NCBI GenBank assembly: GCA_900708905.1
Contig: CAADRB010000007.1
Location: 2,773,389-2,837,388, forward strand
From: Hymenolepis diminuta
Taxonomy: Eukaryota > Platyhelminthes > Cestoda > Cyclophyllidea > Hymenolepididae
DNA: 64,000 nucleotides
Reading direction: 5' to 3'
Below are positions 61,001 through 64,000 of this stretch, piece after piece; the stretch's first letter is position 1; the number at the start of each line of letters is the position of its first letter. A model generated the notes under the pieces. It was not told the origin of the DNA. It searched no databases and saw nothing but the letters and a program-made list of their open reading frames with translations. The position numbers and the translations under genes were made by a program.

Positions 61001-64000
61001 GTCTCATTTACCTGTAGGGCGTTATTGAAGATGCAAATGAAGAGTACAGGATTACTCCAATACTCGTTTAGATAAACTTATAAAGTAGCTTCGAATATTG
61101 CCAACAAGAACTAGCACTACCAAATTTTCGAAAACTTCGACAATTTTCAGGGATATGTGCTCCTTTGGAGAAATCTAACATGACAATGCATTTAGAATTA
61201 TGGTAGAGTGAGACACCTGATATTATTATTTCGTTGTTTAAATCTATTTGACAATCCTCATATAAAATTAGTTCCTGCTATTTACCTGTTCTCTGTATTC
61301 AGATGATTTCTATAAAAATTATCTTATTTTGTCAAGAAATAAAAGAAATGTTGTACTTTTTTATTACAGAAAGACAACTTAGATGGGTTAGCAGTAGGTT
61401 TAATAAATGATAAAAGGTATGGGATTAGAAATATGTTGAGAGCGATGTCAACTTTCAAATATTCTTATTTCATTGCTTAATGGCCTCGTATTTTACAAAT
61501 TTTAACTTCCTAGGCCGTTTAAACTTCATGAAGTTTTACCCGGATTACTGAAAAAAAATTCTCGTCAATGATATGCATTGCTAATTGATCGGTTTGTGTA
61601 GCTATGGTGATCACTTTTGCCAGTCCAGTTCTGTTTTTTCCTTCAAAAGGCAGAGAAAGTGGAATAGTTTTATTTCATATTAAGATGAGTAATAACATAG
61701 AGCTGGTTTACACACTTTACAATACTATTTATCATTTTTATTTTTTGATTTTCCGTAGTTTTAAAAATATAAAAACTCATGCGGCAGTTTTAAAAATCGA
61801 TTTCTGCTTATATGAATGAACGCAATTTCATGCATTTTACCAGACAAAACACGTGCATTTAAAAAAAGCCATTTATTATATCTGTTTTGTTTCAACAGAA
61901 GACAAAGTGATTAAGTCGTCTTTCATGTCCAACTTAAGCCATATAAAATAGCGATTTCCAGTATCTTCCTAAAGTTCTACTCCTAATAATTGAGCTCGCG
62001 GCAAACTACATTGTAAATTTAGTAAATAATGCATTTCAAGGATGGGAAAAGATCTAAAGCTATTAATCAAACTCGCACGAGGTAGAACCTCATAAAGGAG
62101 GAATTTGTACTCTTTCCGCCGAAATAATAGGCTTAAGAGGAAAAGAAAACTATTTGAACAGTTGTTGAGATCAGATTAGGATAAAGTGGCGGGTTAACAA
62201 ACACGTCATCTTTTAACGGCACTAACTACTTACGAAGTGTTGTGATTCATCAGATAGTTTTTATCTAGCCTTTTAGACTGCATTCTCGGTTTCCGCAATA
62301 TGAATTGACACTGATTTTCCACCTGTGTACTGTCAAAAGTCTCAATATTCCACAAGAGGTGTCACGAACTTCGGTCTAGTAGTTTTAAGAAACCAAAATA
62401 ATGTACAAATATGCACTTCTGATACTTGTGGGACTTTTTCAATGCTTAAAAGTATCCTAATGTAAAGATTTTTTATTTTAAAGATTCATAATGTACATGG
62501 ATGTATCATTACTATACACTTTCCTATTCACACTATTCAGTGCTTATTGATCCCTAAATAAGTAAAATAGCCAGTCTTGCCTCTTCAGCCCTTTTCATTA
62601 ATTCTTTTAAGAGCTGATTAAAAAGGCTGATACAAGCTCACGGAAAAACGTAAACTGCCATTTTAATCAGTAAAAAACAGTGAGACAGACTAACAAGGAC
62701 AGCCCAGTACTATAAATTTCAGATTCATTAAGTGGAATACTTTTTCTCAACGGAAATATTCAAATATGTAATTTTATAACTTTCAAAATTTTAAATTTCA
62801 AATTTTGGTTCAAGCCTTAACTTTTATCCTTGACGTTTAAAGTTTATTGGCTGGTTAATTAAATTTTGTGGTTTTCCAGTAACCTTATCCTGCTTGAGTT
62901 GAAGACATTATTTTTTATTAAATAATAAATTTAAACACATTAAAGGTCAAAAATATGATCTCTTATAATAAGAGTTTCTTACTACAATGGCATTATTATC
63001 TAAAATAATTGTATTTTTTCCATTTTATTTTATAAATCAAAAAATGATCTATGCCTCTCAGATAGAATTAGTCAAAGAATACCCTTTTAAACGGTACAAA
63101 AGAAGCTTAAATAAGCCGCTTATCAAATTAAATACTTTGGTTAAAGAAAATTGGTTACTATGACATTGTTCAAATTATTCTGTTATAATACTTTTATACT
63201 GATGATTGCGCTAACAAATGATAAAAATCAATTACGACTACAAATTTTTTCTTACAACTTGAATAAATTTGCGTTTATGAAACTGAATATTAGATGAAAT
63301 CATCCCCAGTTATGAAAATGCTCATTGCAGATGAAACTTCCGATGTTTCTGGCCCCAATGATAACATTTTCATTTGTAAGTAAAAATATCTTTCAGATTT
63401 ATATATGAATTAAAATTTAGTGAATAAAAAGTGCGTTCTGAAGTGCTGTACTTTTCTCAGAAATCATTTATATATTTTTTTTTCTTAAGATCACTGGAGC
63501 GTTTCAAAGAGTTCTAATATTTCAGTTCTCTATAATTAATACCCGTTTGAAGATTTGCACAACAATACTTCAATCTTTCTTTTTGTATTATTATTAATGG
63601 CAACAAACGAGGTTTTTACTGTTGGGTTAGTCATTGCAATTTTATTCTTCATAGAAAATGATTTAAAGTAATCAATTCAAATCAAAATCTTGACTGACTC
63701 CGCTTTGCGTAAATGTAATAAATTTGCATATTAAAAATGTGTACCTTTTATGTTAGCGACCACTATACGCATTTTTTCACCACCACAGATTGTATTGCAA
63801 TACTTTTTCCAAAATAACTCTCTCCACACTGCTTCTATCATTAAGCTTTCAACACTACTAATTACCGCATAGTGTTAATGAATAATGAAGTTACCACACT
63901 TGCATACGACATCGTACATCCTGGTATGACTCATTCCCCAAACGGTCCAGGCGTGTGATTCAGCAAAATAGAATTTGGAAACGACTATTTCAGCAAAATT
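55044..64000. other. AT-rich region without a gene that I can identify
   Basis: Nearly 9 kb with only short, stop-bounded frames, such as 59859-60071, 60344-60541 and 61604-61819, none with recognisable similarity. A SINE-like copy lies at 58046-58134. The segment 61535-61625 weakly resembles 52560-52660. Confidence 0.5.
58046..58134 (+). repeat. tRNA-derived SINE-like repeat, copy 5
   Basis: Blocks TTTAACATGCTTGCCTGCAC, AGAAGTCATAG, TTCATCGGTGAACCTGTTAG and GCGACCAATCGCTATAGTTA align in order with the A-box region, GAGGTCACAG, ATCGATGCACACCCAGTGAG and GGCCAACCGCACTGACTA of copy 2. It is the most diverged copy listed. Confidence 0.45.

Noticed and set aside
1..64000. CRISPR arrays, operons, rRNA, tRNA genes or hammerhead ribozymes
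   Set aside because: The window is eukaryotic with spliced genes. No spaced identical repeats, intact tRNA cloverleaf or CTGATGA...GAAA ribozyme core was seen by eye.

Overview
This looks like a eukaryotic, AT-rich, gene-poor window from an invertebrate with very compact introns alongside long ones. The most likely source is a flatworm (Platyhelminthes), probably a parasitic one. The reasons are many introns of 31-40 nt with GT...AG ends, kilobase-sized introns in the same genes, a Merlin-type (ISXO2 domain) transposase fragment, a mariner relic and decayed tRNA-derived SINE-like repeats. I cannot fix the genus. One N at position 74 suggests a draft assembly. Most coding sequence is in exons too short for an open reading frame scan, so the gene models were built by hand from splice sites, reading phase and family similarity.

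Layout. (1) 1-390: end of a Merlin-type transposase fragment and a 21-bp direct repeat. (2) 1707-8524, plus strand: 3' part of a CLIP3/CLIP4-like microtubule-binding gene, with ankyrin repeats followed by three CAP-Gly domains in eight exons. (3) 12142-20996, plus strand: a complete-looking ten-exon SLC38A10-like amino acid transporter, with tiny introns at its 5' end and large ones at its 3' end. One acceptor reads GG instead of AG. (4) 23396-24299, minus strand: a small six-exon gene for a five-finger C2H2 protein. A diverged copy of its first exon lies 5.9 kb away at 30083-30170. (5) 24.3-37.4 kb: intergenic sequence with LTR-like repeats and SINE-like copies. (6) 37440-38792, minus strand: a secreted, stand-alone NPC1 N-terminal (sterol-binding) domain with no membrane segments after it. 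(7) 42041-42347, minus strand: V-ATPase subunit e in three exons split by introns of 33 and 34 nt, with a possible extra 3' exon at 41440-41640. (8) 42.4-64 kb: very AT-rich sequence with a decayed mariner transposase (about 54.0-55.0 kb), a SINE-like copy and two unassigned possible exons, but no gene I can name.

The genes do not form one pathway. The stand-alone NPC1 domain and the V-ATPase subunit both concern endosome/lysosome biology and are 3.2 kb apart on the same strand, but nothing in the sequence shows that this is more than chance. The observation most worth pursuing is the NPC1 domain protein. It keeps 12 of the vertebrate domain's cysteines as six complete disulfide pairs, and it lacks both partners of a pair that would link to the altered C-terminal part.
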